This document shows positions 18,116 through 29,379 of a stretch of 64,000 bases of DNA, one piece after another. The notes below the pieces were generated by a model. It saw only the letters and a program-made list of their open reading frames with translations. It did no database searches and was not told the DNA's origin. The position numbers and the translations under genes are program-made. This DNA comes from Laspinema sp963821735. Lineage in GTDB: Bacteria; Cyanobacteriota; Cyanobacteriia; Cyanobacteriales; Laspinemataceae. Positions within the stretch are counted from its first letter, which is position 1; every line of letters starts with the position of its first letter. Location: positions 186,001 through 250,000 of the forward strand of contig CAWGFK010000027.1 in the NCBI GenBank assembly GCA_963821735.1, given 5' to 3'.

Positions 18116-19172
18116 CTACCTCCCAATCGGTTGTTGTTGGGTGATGCAGTGAAAAGCACCACCGCCTAATAAAATTGCTTTTGCCGATCGCCCGATGGTC
18201 CGGCGAGTGGGGAACAGTTTGGCGATCGCCTCTACTGCTTCTCGATCATACCTTGCGCCGTAGGTGGGAACAACAACGGTGCGATTTCCAATATAAAAGT
18301 TGGCATAACTTGCCGGGACAATTTCGCCACTGTCATCAACAATTTTACCCGGTGACGGAATGCGAATCACTTGTAAAGGACGACCTTTAGCATCGGTCAT
18401 TGCTGACAAATTCTGAGCAATTTCGGTGAGGACTGCGGCATTGGGATCATCCGCATCTCGGGGTTCCATACATAAGACGACCCCAGGCGCAATAAACCGG
18501 GCGATCGTGTCAATATGTCCATCGGTGTGATCGTTGAGCAAGCCTTCATTTAACCATAACACTTTAGAGACACCAAAGGCTGATTGCAGAATTTCTTCTA
18601 ATTGCGCTTGGGTGAGTTGAGGATTGCGATTGGGATTTAACAAACATTGACGAGTGGTTAAACAAGTGCCTTCCCCATCCACTTCGATCGCCCCACCTTC
18701 TAGGGTAATCGGGAAATGGTAACTGGGTAAATTGAGGCAGTCGCTGATGGTTTTTGCGACTTCAGCATCACCGTCTAGGATATATTTTTCACCCCAACCA
18801 TTAAAATTAAACCGGACTGTGGCGAGAGTGCCATCAGTTTCAAAGCGAAAAATTGGGCCAATATCCCTCAGCCAAATGTCTCCAAAAGGGATGATATGAA
18901 ATCGTGCCGAAATGCCTGTTAAGGCAGCTTCAGCGAGGGTTTTCACCCCTTCATTGAGGACGAGAATTTCTAACCTTTCGCCCACGGCATTCGCCGGAGA
19001 CGGGATCCGGGTCAGCGATCGCCCGACAGAGGTCCACAAATTCCCGACGCGCCGCCTCTAAACTCTCCATCCAGAGGTCTTCATGACTAGGAAAAGCCAA
19101 CCAACAAGCCTGATGGGGTTCCCATTCAGCAGGCATTCGATACGTTACCACAGGGGGAGTTAGGGTAGTCAA
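18116..19172 (-). CDS. aguA: Agmatine deiminase (frameshifted)
   Basis: Converts agmatine to N-carbamoylputrescine, the substrate of the neighbouring AguB. The N-terminus MTTLTPPVVTYRMPAEWEPH lies in one frame (19172-18951) and the rest, from GERLEILVLNEG to the end, in another. Deleting one G in the GGG run near 18990 would join them as DPVSG..RGERLEILVL and give about 351 residues, the family length. The catalytic Cys lies in GGGAFHCITQQQP at the C-terminus, with Asp and His in GDIWLRDIGP and NDHTDGHIDT. Probably functional if the indel is an error. Confidence 0.88.
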
Positions 19173-19336
19173 GCGCGTTCCTCCAAAGTTTTTCTCCTCT
19201 ATTGAATATTTTAGAGGATAGGAGGATGGGGGAGGATGGGGAGGACTTACAAGAGTAGGTTGTTTACTTCCGGTCCCCTCCCCTTGGCAAGGGGAGGGTT
19301 AGGGTGGGGTTCTTCCGCGCCTCCCGAAGAAAGAGG

Positions 19337-19543
19337 TTAGCGCCTTTCTAGTAGAGGCATTGCCAATTTGGAACCTGCTTCGCGACGAATACAGCCGGTG
19401 TTGAGTGCGTCCCATAGTTTTTGCAGCGAGTCCAGGTCCGCTGACTTACAGCCTTTGGTGGCGAGGACTTGGCGGATTAATGCTTCGGACTCAACGCTGA
19501 GGCAGCCGGTTTTAAATGCAGATTCTACCAGAAAGTCAATCAT
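19337..19543 (-). CDS. Small conserved cyanobacterial protein, unknown function
   Basis: 68 residues, MIDFLVESAFKTGCLSVESE to LLERR. The duplicated motif FKTGCLSVESE / LNTGCIRREAG suggests two short repeats. No transmembrane segment. I recognise the pattern as a recurring cyanobacterial hypothetical but know no function. Confidence 0.65.
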   Translation of the reverse strand: MIDFLVESAFKTGCLSVESEALIRQVLATKGCKSADLDSLQKLWDALNTGCIRREAGSKLAMPLLERR

Positions 19544-19700
19544 AACAGCTACTGCATCCTCTTAAAAAAAATTGTAGATTCCCTCATGTTAGTTTCCGCT
19601 ATTTTGGAGGAAACCAGGCCGATCGCGATCGGGAAAATCTGTGATAATAAACACCTGGACACTGTGACAGCAATCACTGAAAACCTCGTTTGATTCAAAA

Positions 19701-20999
19701 ATGACCATGATCGAAGCAGCAGAATATCAGCAACGACGGCAGGCACTGATGGAAAAAATCGGGACCGGGACCGCGATTTTTCGGAGTGCGCCGATGGCGG
19801 TGATGCACAATGATGTGGAATATACATTTCGCCAAGATAGCGATTTTTACTATTTAACCGGGTTCAATGAACCCAATGCAGTGGCGGTGTTTGCACCCCA
19901 TCATGAAGAACATCAATTTGTGCTGTTTGTGCAACCCAAGGACCCGGAAAAAGAGGTGTGGACGGGATACCGGATGGGGGTGGAAGGTGCAAAGGAACGG
20001 TATGGTGCCGATGAAGCTTATCCGATTAGTGAACTGGAAGAAAAGTTACCGCAATATTTAATTAAAGCCAGTTGCATATACTATCACGTTGGGCGCGATC
20101 GCCGGTTTAATGAAACGGTTCTCACCCATTGGCAACGATTGATGAGAACCTATCCCAAGCGGGGAACCGGACCCGTCGCTATTCAAGATTCTGGGACAAT
20201 TTTACATCCGTTGCGCCTGGTGAAAAGTCCGGCAGAATTACAACTGATGCGAAAAGCTGCGGAAATTTCAGTCAAAGCGCACATTCATGCTCAAGAGTTC
20301 GCACAACCTGGGCGATATGAGTATGAAATTCAAGCGGAAATGGAGCATTTGTTCCGGTTGCAAGGCGGGAATGGGTTTGCTTATCCGTCGATTGTTGCCT
20401 CTGGTGCAAATAGCTGCATTTTGCACTATATCGAAAACGATCGCCAACTGCAAGACAACGATGTATTGCTGATTGATGCCGGTTGTGCCTATGGGTATTA
20501 CAATGCCGATATCACCCGCACTTTTCCGGTCAGTGGTGCGTTTACACCGGAACAACAGACGATTTATGATATTGTTTTAGAGGCGCAAAAACAAGCAACA
20601 GCGCAAGTACAACCCGGGAATCCTTACAGCAAAATTCACGAGACAGCAGTGCGGGTTCTGGTGGAAGGATTAATGGAAATTGGACTGCTAACAGGAGACA
20701 TTGAAGAAATCATTAAAGAGGAAAAATATAAGCCGTTCTATATGCACAGAACCGGGCATTGGTTGGGGTTAGATGTGCATGATGTGGGAGTGTATCAAAA
20801 TGGAGAAGACCCACAGAATTTGCAACCGGGAAATGTCCTAACCGTAGAACCGGGACTTTATATCGGATTGGAAACCAAACCTGTGGAAGGACAACCGGAA
20901 ATTCCCGACTGCTGGCGAGGAATTGGGGTGCGGATTGAGGACGATGTATTGGTGACCCCAGATGGACATGAAGTCTTAACTGAAGGCGTGCCGAAATAA
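19701..20999 (+). CDS. pepP: Xaa-Pro aminopeptidase P
   Basis: 432-residue M24-family metallopeptidase that removes N-terminal residues preceding proline. An N-terminal creatinase-like domain (RRQALMEKIG to about residue 170) precedes the pita-bread catalytic domain. The di-metal ligands are visible: Asp in LIDAGCAYGYYNADITRTFP (two Asp), His in RTGHWLGLDVHD, Glu in TVEPGLYI and Glu in GVRIEDDVLVT. Full length and intact. The start could also be the second Met (MIEAAEYQQRR). Confidence 0.94.
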   Translation: MTMIEAAEYQQRRQALMEKIGTGTAIFRSAPMAVMHNDVEYTFRQDSDFYYLTGFNEPNAVAVFAPHHEEHQFVLFVQPKDPEKEVWTGYRMGVEGAKERYGADEAYPISELEEKLPQYLIKASCIYYHVGRDRRFNETVLTHWQRLMRTYPKRGTGPVAIQDSGTILHPLRLVKSPAELQLMRKAAEISVKAHIHAQEFAQPGRYEYEIQAEMEHLFRLQGGNGFAYPSIVASGANSCILHYIENDRQLQDNDVLLIDAGCAYGYYNADITRTFPVSGAFTPEQQTIYDIVLEAQKQATAQVQPGNPYSKIHETAVRVLVEGLMEIGLLTGDIEEIIKEEKYKPFYMHRTGHWLGLDVHDVGVYQNGEDPQNLQPGNVLTVEPGLYIGLETKPVEGQPEIPDCWRGIGVRIEDDVLVTPDGHEVLTEGVPK

Positions 21000-21595
21000 G
21001 TTTGAAAATGCCGGTTTTGGAAGGGTTGAGAGTGGGAGGATGTGGGTCTATTCTGGCCGATGTTAGGGGGTTTTACCCTCTAGCACCCACCCTTGGCCCG
21101 AAGTGAAGGGCGATCGCTGCCGTTTCCAGTTCCCAATCCTTTTTTATCCCTATCTTGATGTTTCAACGGTATCCGATCCTCCCTCGGTATTCACCTCAAA
21201 TATGGGGTTTTCCCTCCACTTATAAATTAGGGGTTTAATCTGATGCAGAGATTAAACAAACAAGGTGATATGTAAAGGAGAATCCCCTGACGATCGCAAT
21301 CCGGTCAAGAATTTGGCGAGGGGCTTTTCTCCCGATGCTTCCGCCTCTGCTGAGGATAGAAATAATCGAGACGGACGCGATGTTTTTAATTCGACCTTTG
21401 GAAAAATCACCAACTCTGATAAATCTGACAAAAAACAGTTGACAAAAAAATTAAAATCTTGTATGGTAAACAGATTTCAAATCAATCCCCTGTTAACTTA
21501 ATCATGTTGCTTCTGCGCCCCTTAGTTCTGCTGTAGTTCCATTTGTAGCAGCGATGCAAATCGTGATGAGCCGGAGGTGGCTCAGGGTGTAACTG
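21000..21595. other. Long intergenic stretch
   Basis: No convincing gene. A 78-codon frame at 21265-21501 has no family signal and no ribosome site. Confidence 0.4.
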
Positions 21596-21748
21596 AATGG
21601 AACGCCAGAGTTTATTGCTGCGATCGCGTTGGAATCGGGGGAGAGCGATCGCCTAGAGTGGGTAAAAAGACTAGCCATCCTAACCGATAGAACCGAACGC
21701 AAAGCATTAGAGGAGATAGCTCAAAAATGGATAGAGCAGCTTCAATAG
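21596..21748 (+). pseudogene. C-terminal gene fragment, unknown
   Basis: A clean coding-like stretch NGTPEFIAAIALESGESDRL continues to EIAQKWIEQLQ and a TAG at 21746-21748. The upstream bases in the same frame carry a stop at 21590-21592. A second broken stretch (LAQRQGYTVEE, stop, then TAKTIVDVLPLENRSDLAEG) follows at about 21805-21925. Both look like remains of small genes. Confidence 0.4.
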
Positions 21749-21943
21749 TCTGGGTGGGGAATCGTCCGAATCAATGGGAGAAATCCACATTTTTGACGGA
21801 CTCGATAGTTTTGGCCCAGAGGCAGGGCTATACCGTCGAAGAATGAACCGCCAAAACGATTGTCGATGTATTACCCTTAGAAAATAGGTCCGATTTAGCC
21901 GAAGGAATTCTCAGGAGTAGCGATCGCCAAGATGCAAGCCTTG

Positions 21944-24900
21944 TAGTTCCGGCAGAGTCGGAAAAATGATACAATTTGGCCCGTTCTGATCAACGCAACT
22001 GCGATCAGAGACCCTGCCGTTCAAATCCTCTATCACGCTATTCGCGTTCAAGATATCAGCGATCGCAAAACTATGGAAGAAGAACTCCACCGTCAAGAGC
22101 AACAGTTCAAGTCCCTGGCGGACCAGGCCCCCGATGGAATTGCCCGTTTTGATCGCGACCTTCGCCACGTTTATATTAACCAGGCTCTGGAAAAAGCAAT
22201 AGGGATATCTGCTGAAGCCATTCTCGGCAAAACCCATCAAGAGTTAGGGATTCCCGAAGCCATCGTCTGCCTGTATCAACAGCAGTTGCGCCAAACCTTT
22301 GCCACCGGATGCGAATGCTTATTTGAATACCAATTTCTGGGATCCGATGGAATACGGTTTTTTCAAACAAAAGTCTTTCCCGAATTAGCAGCAGAGGGGT
22401 CGGTGGAGTTTGTCCTAAGTATTTCTCGGGACATAACGGAGTATAAACGAATCGAGGAAGCCTTTCAGAAAACGGAATCGCGGTTTCGTCGAATCTTTGA
22501 GTCCAATATGATTGGCATGGGCTTTTGGGATGCCACGGGCAAGATCACCGAAGCCAATGATGCCCTGCTGACGATGTTAGGCTATAGCCGAGAAGAATTT
22601 GAAAGCCGGGGACTCTCCTGGGAAACCGTCACGCCCCAAGAATATCATCAGGCAGACCTCAAGGCCAGAGAAGAAGCCTTAACTCAAGGATATTGCACCC
22701 CTTACGAAAAGGAATTCTTTCGCCAAAATGGGGGTCGGGTCCCGACCATTAGTGGGGGAGTCCTCTTTGAGGATACTACCGAGGAGGGAGTCTTTTTTGC
22801 CCTGGACCAAAGCGATCGCAAGCGCACGGAAAAAGGCCCAACAATATCTCTCCGAGGCGAGTACCATTCTCGCCAGTTCCCTGGATTATCAAATCACCTT
22901 AGCCACCGTAGCGGACCTGACGGTACCTCACCTCGCCGACTGGTGTACCGTCTCTGTGGTTGAAGAAAATGGCAAACTCCAACCTCCGATCACTGCCCAT
23001 AGCAATCCCGAAAAAGTCGCCTGGGCGAAAGAACTCCACCACAAGTATCCCGTTGATCCCGACGAACCCCGGGGTTCGCCACAAGTCCTGCGGACGGGGG
23101 TCTCCGAACTATATCCCCATATTCCTGAAGAGTTGCTGGTAGAAGCAGCCAAGGATGAAGAACATTTGGAAATTCTCAGAGAAGTCGGGTTTAGTTCCGT
23201 GATGATCGTCCCCATGATCGCCCGGGGACGGTCCTTGGGAACTATTTCCTTTGTTGCTGCGGAATCGGGCCGTCGTTACGATCGCTCGGACCTGGATATG
23301 GCCGAAGAACTGGCCCGTCGCGCCGCCCTCGCCGTAGATAATGCCCGACTCTACGAACAAGCACAACAAGCAAGGCAGATGGCAGAACAGGCGGCAGCGC
23401 GGACAGCGCGTTTACAAGCAGTTACTGCGGCTCTGTCCGAGGCCCTCATCCCTGCGGAAGTGGCCGAAGTGGTGGTTAATCAAGGGATTGCAGCCCTTGA
23501 TGGGAAAGCCGGGATTCTGGTCATCCTCACCGATAACGACCAGAGTTTAAAGATGGTCGGGGCGATCGGGTATCCCCAAGAGATCCTCGACCCCTGGCAG
23601 AATATCCCCATTAATGCCCCCGTCCCGTTAGCAGAATGCGTGCGGATCAAGGAACCGATTTTTCAAGAAAATTTAACCGATTTAAGCGTTCGATATCCCA
23701 CCCTGTCCCAACTTCCGAGCAAGACAAATAATCAAGCGTTAGCTTCGATCCCGTTAATTTTACAAGGACAAACTATTGGGGCGATGGGGCTAAGTTTTGC
23801 CCAGGCGCGAGAGTTTTCCCCAGAAGACCGAGCCTTTATGGTGGCCTTGGGCCAACAGTGTGCCCAGGCGATTGCCCGGCGCTAACTCTATGAAGCCGAA
23901 CAAAGTGCCCAAGCACAAGCGGAAACGGCTAATCGAGTCCGGGATGAGTTTATCGCCGTCTTGTCCCACGAGTTGCGATCGCCCCTCAATCCAATTTTAG
24001 GCTGGACCAAACTCCTGCAAATGCGGAAATTCGATGAAGCCAAAACCAAACAAGCCTTAGAAATCATCGAACGCAATGCCAAGTTGCAATCCCGACTGAT
24101 TGAGGATTTGCTGGATATTTCCCGGATTTTGCTTGGGAAATTGACCCTGGAAATGCTTCCCGTCCATTTAGGAAAAATCATTGAATCAGCCCTAGAAACG
24201 GTCCGATTAGTTGCAGAAGCCAAGGGAATTCATGTTGAAAAATTTCTGCCGATGGAGGCCGTGGAAGTTTTGGGAGACCCGAACCGCTTGCAGCAAGTGG
24301 TGTGGAATTTGCTCTCCAATGCGGTTAAGTTTACCCCAGAAGGGGGACAGGTCACGATTCGCCTGGAATCCACTGGCAACCTCGCCCAGATTGAGGTGTC
24401 CGATACGGGTCGAGGAATTGCGACTGAGTTTCTCCCCTACGTTTTTGAGTATTTCCGGCAGGCGGATAGTAAAACAACTCGGTCTGTTGGAGGGTTGGGT
24501 TTAGGGTTGGCGATCGTCCATAACCTGGTGGAATTGCATGGGGGTTCAGTGCAGGCACACAGTGATGGAGAGGGTCTAGGCGCAAGGTTTACCGTGACCC
24601 TCCCCTTGATTTCCCTGGGTTCTGTCGTTCCGGAGGAGTCGGTTTTACCCGAGAGTGAGCTGAGTTTAGCGGGGATTGCCCTGGTGGTGGTGGATGATGA
24701 CCGCGATACCCTGGAGTTTTTGGAATTTGTGTTGCAGGAATATGGGGCCAACGTCCGGGCGGTGAGTTCTGCACAACAGGCGATCGCCGCGATTGAAACC
24801 TCTATTCCTGATTTACTGTTGAGCGATATCGGAATGCCGCAAATGGATGGGTATATGCTGATTCGGGAACTCCGACAATGGGAAGTGCAACGAGGGGGGG

Positions 24901-25058
24901 CAATCCCGGCGATCGCCCTGACTGCCTATGCCGGAGAGACAAACCGTCAGCAAATCCTCGAAGCGGGGTTTCAGCAACATCTGTCTAAACCCATTCAACC
25001 GGCAGAGTTAGTCCAGGCGATCGCCTTCTGGGTTAAGCGCCATCAAGATTCCGACTGA
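21944..25058 (+). pseudogene. PAS-GAF hybrid sensor histidine kinase, disrupted
   Basis: The frame opens inside a PAS domain (INATAIRDPAVQIL), so the 5' end is missing. From 22073 two PAS domains follow. At about 22833 the frame changes; removing one A from the GAAAAAGG run restores TEKAQQYLSEAS. Two GAF-like domains follow (ILASSLDYQITLATVADLTV; ALIPAEVAEVVVNQG). An in-frame TAA at 23883-23885 then precedes LYEAEQSAQAQ. The kinase core has the His box SHELRSPLNPILGW, N box NLLSNAVKFTPEGG and GLGLGLAIVHNL, and a receiver domain with DIGMPQMDGY. Its kinase-receiver half is closely similar to the intact gene at 43144-47307. Confidence 0.85.
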
Positions 25059-25092
25059 ACGCGGTTAATCTTTCCGATAGGGTACCCTCAGA

Positions 25093-25738
25093 CTAGGTGG
25101 CACTGGAGGGACCGTAAATGTCACCCAGGGGGGAAATGCTTTGAGAAATCAACCGATCTCTGGGTTGTCCATTGTCATCTCCCTGGCTGCGATCGCTGAT
25201 AAAAGATAATTCCATCGTGAGGCGCATCTCTGCGTGTCGCCATTCCTTACCCGGTTCCAGAAATTCAATGGTGGGAAACCCTAAACGAGTCGGTTTAACA
25301 AAATCGGTCATTTCCGCACAGGCGATTTGCACTTCTTCTTTGCAGCTCTTTGATAATTTCGCTGACTTGACGGGGTTCGCGACAAATCAGATTGGTATCC
25401 GCTTGAATGACCGCAGTATCGGGCAAAATTAACTTAGGGGCTTGTCTCGTCAGACAATCGATGTGATTGAGCGTTTCCTCCCCTCGCATTTTGAATCCGG
25501 CGATCGCCAACAAGCGAATCGTCCCGCGATCCCATCCCCCACTGGGTTGAATCGCCGTTCCTTTCGACCCATCAATTAAACAGTTGACGTCGTAAGAAAC
25601 GCGGGTAACGGCCCACAGGAGGATAGACAGCAGTTCATTAAACAAGAATGTCTGCCGATAAAACTTGTGGGTGGGCAGCTTAATTAAGGTGTCGTTGGAA
25701 AAAATGGCCGTTTGGATCGGGGTTTGAGAATGGGTCAT
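25093..25738 (-). CDS. Conserved protein paired with KGK gene, frameshifted
   Basis: N-terminal part 25738-25295 (MTHSQTPIQTAIFSNDTLIK onward, 147 codons) and C-terminal part 25332-25093 overlap in different frames. Removing one A from CTGCAAAG joins SEIIKELQ to EEVQIACAEMTDFV and yields about 214 residues. No membrane span is seen and I do not know the family. It lies 57 bases downstream of the KGK-domain gene on the same strand, so the two are probably co-transcribed. Confidence 0.6.
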
Positions 25739-25795
25739 AGCACCAAGGGGTAGGCGTTGGGCAAAAGAACGCGATGCTATTGTAACGGTTTTTGG

Positions 25796-26230
25796 TTAGC
25801 GGGGGTAGCGCTGTCGGTGTCCGTTCTTTTCCGACTGTGGCATTCCTCTACTGTAGTCCTTCTCCTCTAAGGGGAGACTGGCCCCCGTCTGCATCTGCGG
25901 ATTCTCCCCAGATGACAACAGCGCTTCCCCGGGAACATCCGGGATAAATTCCAGACTAATTTTCATTTTAATTTTGCCTTTTTGCCAACCCTGACCCGTA
26001 ATTGTTAGAAGTTCCCCGTTCACCCCTTGATGCAAAAACTCTTTCGTATCCGTGATCCCTAACTCTAATCCTTTTTGTTTTAACGCATTAGAAAGAGTAA
26101 GATTGAGTTGATTCTGCTCGGTCATGGCATGGCCCATCATTTTTCGCAATTGACTGACTTTAAACAGTTTGCCGCGAAATGACACCACATCATCATCGGA
26201 GCATTCGGGTAAAATGTTATTTTCTTCCAT
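25796..26230 (-). CDS. KGK-domain protein
   Basis: 144 residues from the ATG at 26230 (MEENNILPECSDDDVVSFRG), preferred over the upstream start because the family begins there. The defining segment is QGWQKGKIKMKISLEFIPD, about residues 93-111. KGK proteins are found almost only in cyanobacteria and have no established function. The C-terminus is polar and low complexity. Confidence 0.8.
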   Translation of the reverse strand: MEENNILPECSDDDVVSFRGKLFKVSQLRKMMGHAMTEQNQLNLTLSNALKQKGLELGITDTKEFLHQGVNGELLTITGQGWQKGKIKMKISLEFIPDVPGEALLSSGENPQMQTGASLPLEEKDYSRGMPQSEKNGHRQRYPR

Positions 26231-27043
26231 AACAATAAAATATTCCAAGGACGTCTTTGCCGATATCATACAAGCAAGGTACTGCCTCACCCGTATTGTT
26301 CCCTCCACCCCTTTGGTTGTAGCCCATGCTTTTGTGGCAACATTTAAGCTGAGATCCGGTGCGGTTTGGGATTAAGAGAGTTCTGGATTTGTCGTGGATT
26401 TAAAATTATCGGTGAAATTCAACTCCCTCAAGGCGATCGCACTGCGCCACATCCTCTGTATTGTTAACTCTCTTCAGTCTGGGTAACGGGGTAGATACAA
26501 TAGACCCTTTGTATAATTGCTCAGAATCTCTATGAAACTCAGGAATTCATGAGTCTCCCCTCGAATTGGGCGATCGGGCATGATTCCTGACCCTGTATCC
26601 CTGGTGATTTCACCGAAAAACTAAGGAACTGACCTGATGGACCCTAGAATTAACCCCAGTAATCTCGTATCATTTGACACGGAAATAGGTTTTGCGCCAT
26701 GCTTAATGTGAAGGCAACTCTTAAAAAAATCTGGATTAACAAGGTCCCATGCTCGATCGCCTGTGGAAAAACTTAGAAACACCATTTCACCTACCCCTGG
26801 GTGTAACCCTTCCAGTGCGCCTAGAACACTTAATAAATCGAACCTATGGCTATTCCCTTCCCTTGCCCCTGCCGTTCCCCTATCAATCCTACTTCCGCAT
26901 TGCCCGACTTTTGACGAAAGTTTTTAATGTTTTTCGCCGGACCTCTAACCGAATCCCCAGGGATGCGATTTCTTCCTTAGGGAACTCCAAAAAATAAAAT
27001 CTCCAAAACGTTCGTTCGTAGATCAACGGAGTAGCCCGATCAA

Positions 27044-27092
27044 TGTAGGGGCGCAAGCTTGCGCCCTTGGGCGCAAGCATTGCGCCCCTACA
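27044..27092. repeat. Solo hairpin core of the MITE family
   Basis: TGTAGGGGCGCAAGCTTGCG and its complement ending GCATTGCGCCCCTACA match the interior hairpin of the elements at 17907 and 59135, but without the CTGTCAAGGTG ends. Confidence 0.7.
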
Positions 27093-27240
27093 CATACCTT
27101 ACTTTCAGTTGCGCGTTTGGAGGATTTATATTTTGCAATCCCCTTAAGTCATCCCTCAACTACAGATGGGGAGATGTCATCAGTCTGCCTAACCTCTTGA
27201 TCACAACAGGGGTTAAACGCAATCGGATCTTTATTCACTC

Positions 27241-27304
27241 AAATTCCCCGTTAAGTTCCGGGTTGGAAATCAACCTCCGTACTCGGAACTCAACGGGGAA
27301 TTTT
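27241..27304. repeat. Long nested hairpin
   Basis: AAATTCCCCGTTAAGTTCCG (27241-27260) pairs with CGGAACTCAACGGGGAATTT (27284-27303) with one G-T wobble. A smaller GGTTG/CAACC stem lies inside. The outer stem ends in a T run, so it could terminate transcription or fold a short RNA. Confidence 0.55.
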
Positions 27305-27609
27305 CCTTCACTTGAGGCCGATTTGTCAGGTTGTAAACCGCACTGGCACATCCGCACCAACCCACCCGGTTTCTCACTTGGCTCAATCAGAATTGACGAG
27401 AGAACAAATCAAAATGAACCCGATTTGAACAGCGCCTTGTGGGGGCTAGATAGGGGTGAAATCAAGAGTCAGAGTCAGAGGTCCCTCAATAGCCGAATGT
27501 GATGACGATCGCATCGACCCTTGAGACCGATCGCCGCATCCAAGTGAAAAACAATCTAGGATAAGTGATAAAGGTGAATGCTTTGATTGCACGAGGCAAG
27601 GGTAAAACG

Positions 27610-27738
27610 ATGGAGCAAACAAATCCCCCACTACGCCAAAATCCATTTGAGACCTATCGCGATCCCGTGACAGGTCAATGGATTGTCGTTAAACCGTCTG
27701 AGACATCCAACTCAAATTCGTCTCAAAGAGCGGCCTAG
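27610..27738 (+). CDS. Small cyanobacterial protein, 42 residues
   Basis: MEQTNPPLRQNPFETYRDPV, then TGQWIVVKP and a Ser/Asn-rich tail. Aromatic and Pro-rich, no membrane segment. AAGGG lies 8 bases before the ATG. It looks like a conserved small ORF, but the identification is tentative. Confidence 0.5.
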   Translation: MEQTNPPLRQNPFETYRDPVTGQWIVVKPSETSNSNSSQRAA

Positions 27739-28396
27739 GTGAAAGGAAACCCCTCCGATTCCCTAACAGTTGGCCCCTTCAGTTGATCGCCTTCGACCTC
27801 AAAAACCCGAACCTTCTTCCTAAAAAAATGAGACCTTCGCCAAATCTGGAGTAGCGCAGTTCATCCCCCGAAACCGGGCGGAAACCCTGAGTTATCCAAT
27901 CGTTCTCCCGTGTTGCTTTCAGCGAAAACGTCTGAAAAAGTGACGCGATTTTTAATGTTTAAGGCCAGATTTTTCCCTCGCCCAGGTGGCACAAGCAGTA
28001 TTTTTAGGGTAGCGATCGCCCGAAGCGAATTTTTCGGGTACAAAAATTAATAGAGTCCGGGGATTGGTATTGGTTCGAGGGGTCATTTTTCCCGGACTCA
28101 AACGAGAGGGCGATTGCTGGGTTTCAGGCGATCGCTCTCATCTTATTTAGGAAAATTTGGGCAAATTTGAGCAAAAATTTGGGCAAAAATTAACCAGAAT
28201 ACCCATAAACTGCGGGGAAGAACAATGGGCACCTTGCCAGATTTTCAATTGTCCATCCTGGGTCCGAGTCAAGTGCGAGTCTGTAGCAGGGTTTAACGGA
28301 ATAATCGGCGATCGGATCAAATAGCGACACCCTCCAAACCGGACGGGAAAACAAACCCGACTAGAGTTGATTTATCAAACATCAACGCTCACGACT

Positions 28397-28537
28397 ATGT
28401 TAAATCGAATTTTTTTAGCCCTGGCAATCGTATCGTCTTTACAATTTTTTTTAACCAGTCCCTCCACCGTTCCCCATCAGTCCCGTTCCAATCTCTCTCA
28501 AAACCCCGTTATCTCAATCTTGACCTCAGAACGGTAG
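28397..28537 (+). CDS. Small exported peptide
   Basis: 46 residues starting MLNRIFLALAIVSSLQFFLT, a good signal-peptide pattern, followed by a short Ser/Pro-rich tail. A strong terminator lies 42 bases downstream, which supports a real transcript. Function unknown. Confidence 0.5.
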   Translation: MLNRIFLALAIVSSLQFFLTSPSTVPHQSRSNLSQNPVISILTSER

Positions 28538-28578
28538 CACCCCTATTATCCTGAGTGCATTGCGCGTTGATCCCCATT

Positions 28579-28603
28579 CCCCCTGATTCAGGGGGTTTTT
28601 TTT
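28579..28603 (+). terminator. Rho-independent terminator
   Basis: CCCCCTG (28579-28585) pairs with CAGGGGG (28589-28595), followed by eight T bases. Confidence 0.85.
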
Positions 28604-28788
28604 GCTTTGTCAGACAGGAAGGGTACTAATATACAGGTCAAAAATTCAGCAATTCAGTGAAACTTAGGGAGAATTGAGGGCCAGAGGATAGGGACCAAGA
28701 TGCTCGCACTCCAAACTTCCCCAATCATCTCCCTCATCACCTTGAATCAGGCTATAAATTAGGGAGGAAATCGGGGAGAGAAGAGAGT

Positions 28789-29328
28789 ATGACAAACCAA
28801 ACTAGGGATGAGGCAGTGCAAGCGGCGCGATCGCAACTGTTGAAGGACTCAGAAGAAGGCAGTCTGGACTCCGTAAGTCTACAAGAGGCAGTCGCCATTT
28901 TGGAAAAAGCGCAAATCCGAGGCGATCGCCAGTTGCTAGAGGGAGAATGGCGGTTACTCTGGAGTTCGGGAACGCGCAACGCTCAAAAATGGAACAAACC
29001 GGGGAACGGCATAAACCGCAAGGCGATCGCCTCCGTCATCCAGCGCCTGGATTGCCAGCGCCTGTGGTTTGAAAATCAAATTACCATTGCCGGGAGTTCC
29101 CTGATTGTGGGCGGTCCTTTTGAGTACAAACAGCACCGCATTCAGTTCCGGTTTGAGCGCCTGGGGTTGCAACTCGGCCCCTTGGGACCTCTCAAACTGC
29201 CCCTGGGCAAGTGGGCCTCGGGATGGCTACAAACCACCTACTTAGATCAGGACTTGCATTTGGAACGGGGGGACCGAGGTGGGATTTCCCTCTATCGCAG
29301 AGTGGGGACTTCAACCCCAACCCTCTGA
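28789..29328 (+). CDS. PAP/fibrillin family lipid-associated protein
   Basis: 179 residues. The PAP/fibrillin pattern is seen in LEGEWRLLWSSGTRNAQKWN (about residues 52-71), then the mid-domain FENQITIAGSSLIVGGPFEY, and near the C-terminus TTYLDQDLHLERGDRGGISL. In plants and cyanobacteria these proteins associate with thylakoid membranes and carotenoid- or quinone-containing lipid structures and protect against photo-oxidative stress. The ATG at 28789 follows GGGAGAGAAGAGAG. It is followed by msrB, another oxidative-stress gene. Confidence 0.85.
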   Translation: MTNQTRDEAVQAARSQLLKDSEEGSLDSVSLQEAVAILEKAQIRGDRQLLEGEWRLLWSSGTRNAQKWNKPGNGINRKAIASVIQRLDCQRLWFENQITIAGSSLIVGGPFEYKQHRIQFRFERLGLQLGPLGPLKLPLGKWASGWLQTTYLDQDLHLERGDRGGISLYRRVGTSTPTL

Positions 29329-29379
29329 AAGGATCACGATAGAATAATACTTTCACATACCCCACCAGAGGAATGAACA

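Larger units (their letters stand above)
26310..27609. other. 1.3-kb region without a supported gene
   Basis: Frames at 26749-26997 and 27059-27502 lack family signal or overlap repeats. The stretch holds a GTAGGGGCGCAA hairpin (27044-27092) and a long nested hairpin (27241-27304). Confidence 0.5.

Noticed and set aside
21265..21501. 78-codon ORF
   Set aside because: Charged low-information sequence, no ribosome site and no recognisable family.
26749..27502. ORFs at 26749-26997 and 27059-27502
   Set aside because: The second overlaps a repeat hairpin and the nested hairpin; neither has domain-like sequence.
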